DNA of 64,000 nt from Yamagishiella unicocca. Lineage: Eukaryota > Chlorophyta > Chlorophyceae > Chlamydomonadales > Volvocaceae. The notes below the pieces were generated by a model that made no database searches, was not told the origin of the DNA, and saw only the letters and a program-made list of their open reading frames with translations. Made by a program: the position numbers and the translations under genes. How positions within the stretch are numbered: position 1 is the first letter of the stretch; each line of letters starts with the position of its first letter. Below are positions 60,186 through 64,000 of the stretch, in pieces. Location: positions 1 to 64,000 of the forward strand of contig BDSL01000078.1 in the NCBI GenBank assembly GCA_003116995.1, written 5' to 3'.

Positions 60186-63100
60186 TTTTGATGCTGGCTG
60201 CTGTCAAAAGGCAGATGCCCGCACTCCTGCCACCAGCTCCCGCCAAGCTCAAGCCAGAAAATATGACCTCGCTATCGGCAGCGAATCCGTGTTCTAGGCA
60301 GTTGCTATCCACCCTAGTAAGCGGACGGCTACCGTCGGCCCCGCAGGGCACAAGGTGTACTTGTTTTCGCAAAGATCGCTCAGGTGCTCGACCGTCACCG
60401 TGCAACTCACACACGTAAGCCCAGAAGCCTGGGCAAGATTTGGTCTTAAATGTAAGTTAGCTCTTGACCCAGTACATGGCGAAAAGCTGTTAACTTGCAC
60501 TACTTGTCGTACAGGAGTTGCGCGACCGATACTCCACGTCTTGTACTCTCATAGCTGGTGTTACATGATTCTGCCGTGTCTTTAGGGCTGAGGCTAGCAC
60601 GGTCACAGGAACATTACGGCAGTAGCATAAGTCCTGCCCGCTTTTGAGCGCAATCCTGGAGTAAGTCCGTACGTATATGAAGTGTTGTCTTTCTGTTTGC
60701 TCGATATGAAGTGCTGTGTTCATTATTGCTCGTTGGTTGTGGTCTTGGCGTGACCTACAGGGACCCGTGGGTCCTAGCGGCCACTAGGGGACGCGAGGGG
60801 GCAGCGAGGAAACCGAGCCAATGTATGGCATTTTTACAAAGGATGCAACCCATTCAACGCGCATAACGCTTGGTCCGTCACTGACACCGGTATATTGAAC
60901 CGGTAGCATAACAGCACATCGCCACTTGCGCTTGGTCATCGCCCTCGTTCCTCCCTACAAGGCTGCACGTCTTGCATACCCCCTTGCGAAGACGTTCGGT
61001 GTGGACGGCAAACCTTCTACGGCACACCTCAGCCCTTGTGAAGACGTTCGGTGTGGACGGCAAACCTTCTATGGCACACGTCCAGAGGGCGCATCCTGCA
61101 TATCGTCGTCGTGCACACGGCACCCGACGTGGTCCGATCCACCCATATCATCGACCACCCAGCTGACGGCGTCCACCTTCCAGCACGCCACCCCCCTCCC
61201 CGGCTCCCAATCCGCCCCGGTCCACGGCTTTCCACGGTCCACGGCTTTCCTCGCTGCCCCCACCCGACCAATACATGCGCAGCTTGCACACCACGTAGTA
61301 CCTCGCACAAGCGCCAGGAGTTCATCAATGTAATTCCAGTTCGCGGTCGTGGCGTATTGCGGCCCAGACGTCGTACCAGAAACCACACAGGAGGCCACCA
61401 GGTGCAATTCCAGTTCGCGGTGGTGGCGTATCGCGGCCCAGACGTCGTACCAGAAACCACACAGGAGGCCACCAGGTGTAATTCCAGCTTGCGGTGGTGG
61501 CTTATAGCGGCCCAGACGTCGTACCAGAAACCACACAGGACGCCACCAGGTGCATGGGCATAACCACTCGGGACGTGGGCGATGCCCTTGGGATGCTCCC
61601 CGCCTGAACCCAGCAATCCGCATGTACGACCATGTGTACGGCTGCGGCCCCTTACGCCAGCAGGCGCGTTAAAATGCCCACGGCCACTGTGCGCCCCCCC
61701 TCCCGCAACGCCACGCGGCCCAGGGAGCGGTACTCAGAGTACTCCTCCAGAGCAAGACCACGAGCCGCCGTCACCTCCACCAGTGCGGTCTGGCCGCGGG
61801 TCAGGCAGCGCGGGCGAGCCTGGGGCGGGGTGTATACAAACCGTTTTACGCAACGGGACAGGATAGTTGGCGCATGGTCGTCGGACACCGGTTTTGTGGG
61901 CGCATGCTGGGGCGGGGGGGGGGAGATAGGCGAGAAGACCCGGTTACACGACATAGGCGACGGAGGACACAGACTAGCCGGCGAACAAGTTTCCGGACAC
62001 GCGCCTGAGTGCGCATGCAGGACAAACTTGGGTTGACTATCGGGAAACCCGACCCACGGGTTTCCTCTCCCACCCTCCCCAACTAGACGAACTAAAGGTG
62101 CCGACCCGCGGGTCCTTGCCAAACCCCACCTTGACGACCTCGCCCGTCCTGGGGTCCAGGGTCGCTGTGAGCGCCGTGATGTTGCCCTCCTCCCGGGCCA
62201 CGTGCGCGTGCAGCGTCACCGAGTGGCCCCGCAGCAGCGGCACGGGCACGTCAAGCACCACGATGCGCAGCTCGAAGCTGCTCCAGGGAGGCGGCCAAGA
62301 GGCGGGGGGCGGCCATGAGGCGGGGGCCGAGGACAGGGGCGAGGTTGGAAGGGCACGGATATGGGGCGAGGGGCAGGGGGGATGCGGAAGGGGGGAAGTT
62401 CGGAACGCAGGAGCCAGGGGGGCGGACCGGGTGGATGCATCGCTCTGTGGGGCGACGCTACAGGGTGGCACGCAGGGCGGCACCTCGGGAGGGCGGATAG
62501 ATGGTTCAAATGGGCCACCGCACACCCAGCCGGGCAGCGCACCCAGCCGGCCACTCACCGCGTCACCAGCACAGCCGGGTAGTCCGGGTGGCACAGCACT
62601 GCCCCCGGGGCCACCGCGGCGGGGTCGATGGCGCCGCCGCCCGCGTGGGCCGCCACCAGCGCCACCTCGCAGCTGTCGCCGGCGCGAGCCAGCTGGGAGG
62701 CAGCGCCCCCCACCTGTCAGGCAGCAGCCCAGGGCCAGGGGCGGGGCCGGGGCCGGGGGCATTTTAGGTGCGGGACAGAGGTCAGACGAGGCCCGGCTAG
62801 GCCGGGCCACGCAAGGTCGGCGTGGCATTCCGGCTCGTCATAGGCGCAGGCGCATGCGCACGGGCGTGGGCATCTTGGGGCTCCGAAACGCGATCCTGCG
62901 CAGCGCGTCTAACCAGTGCAGCGCGACCGCGGCCCTTTTCCTCCGGCACACCGACATCAGCCGCAATTCCCCCTGCCGGCACATGACCCTCTGCCCCTGC
63001 CCCCCCGGAACCCCTGGGTGATTTTTGAGGAAGACCCGTGGATGCGAGACCCCTGGGTGATGGGGCACCCCATATCCAGGCGCCCCACCAGCATGCGTCC

Positions 63101-64000
63101 CCAAACGTCTGTCCCAAACGTCCGTCCCAAACCTCCGTGGTCCCACACGTCTGTCCCAGAGGGTTTTGTTCGCGTACACGGGTTTCCCTCGCACCCCACC
63201 TCCAGGCTCCTGACGGTGAAGGGGTGCACCGGCCCCGGCACCAGCACCACTTTGCTGCCGGGCCGCAGCGCCCCGCCCTCCACCTTGCCGCCCAACACCA
63301 CCGCGCCTGGCGCAGGGAGAGGACAGTCGGGGGCCAGCATAGGCATGAGGCAGAGTGCCTTGATCCACGAGGACAGCCCCAGCTCGCGGTGCAGCTACCG
63401 GTGTCCCCCCGATGTGACGGTGACGGGGTCAAGGGGGCGCGCGTGTGTGTGTATGTGTGTATGGCGGCGGGCGGTCGACGGCTGCCTGCCCCCTCAGTGC
63501 CGACCCACGGGTTTCCTCTCATTTCCCCTATGAGCCTCTCATGTCTGCTAGTCACCTCCGGTCAGGTCCGTGGGGCCGTTTCCCTTCTCCTCCGCGCCGC
63601 CCACTCACCCGCGCGGCTCTTGAACACGTCCGACACCGGCATCCGCAGCGGCCGCCCGGTGGCCCTCTCCCGGGGCGTGAACGAGTCGATGGCGCCAACA
63701 ACGCAGGGCCCAGTGGACCACCAAGACCGCAGGGCCGGGTTCTGCGGGGTGCCAAGGGCGGAGAGGAAACCTCATGAGCCGAGGCAGGGTGAGGTGGAAG
63801 GTCACACACTGGTTTTCGCGCAGAGTTTGCTGGTAAGCGCTAGGTCGCACGGTTCAGCATGGGGGTACAGGATCATTAGGCGTCGGCAAAGCAAACAGCT
63901 GCGATCAAGAGAGCTTCAGACGGCCTCGAACAGGCGACCCCTCAGCCCCGAGGACCCCGTTCTACTCCCATCCAGCACCCGCCACTCCCCCCACCTGTGG

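Overview
The window looks like nuclear DNA of a volvocine or chlamydomonad green alga. The coding exons are GC-rich with a strong G/C third-position bias. Genes are cut into many short exons with GTGAGT/GTGCGT-type donors and polypyrimidine-CAG acceptors. Introns hold many short repeats, CCCTAAAA-like tracts occur, and the gene families are plastid/plant-like (ABC1K kinase, PIN-likes carrier, plant-type ABCC). No bacterial operon, CRISPR array or phage module is visible. All gene models come from splicing open frames by eye. Exon phases were checked and agree throughout, apart from a few uncertain starts and one terminal exon, which are flagged.

Layout. 1-5815 is a 142-bp tandem satellite (about 41 units) with visible higher-order structure. 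5816-8803 is transposon-derived sequence: an open frame broken by one TAG, and a LINE C-terminal remnant. Seven gene models then fill most of the rest and an eighth runs off the right edge: an ABC1K3-like atypical kinase (8804-17113, +), a universal stress protein (18612-20480, -), a long Gln-rich protein with a homeodomain-like segment (24396-28775, +), a CCCH zinc finger fused to a CCR4-type EEP nuclease (30686-34310, -), a PIN-likes/auxin efflux carrier family protein (35105-38025, -), a full-length ABCC transporter (39920-50887, +), coatomer alpha subunit (52738-60185, -), and the C-terminal half of HBS1 (61652-63741, -, continuing past the window). The 20481-24395 stretch is gene-poor and contains a degenerate ~120-bp tandem repeat.

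The genes are unrelated housekeeping functions: vesicle coat, ribosome rescue, mRNA decay, transport, stress and plastid kinase. They sit in convergent or divergent pairs, so no shared pathway is implied. The most interesting signals are in the non-coding part. Two short dispersed sequence families recur inside introns of different genes in both orientations. Two introns appear to be GC-AG. The satellite shows a 4-unit (568 bp) and a 13-unit (~1845 bp) higher-order periodicity. Nothing here can be called a new multi-gene system with confidence.
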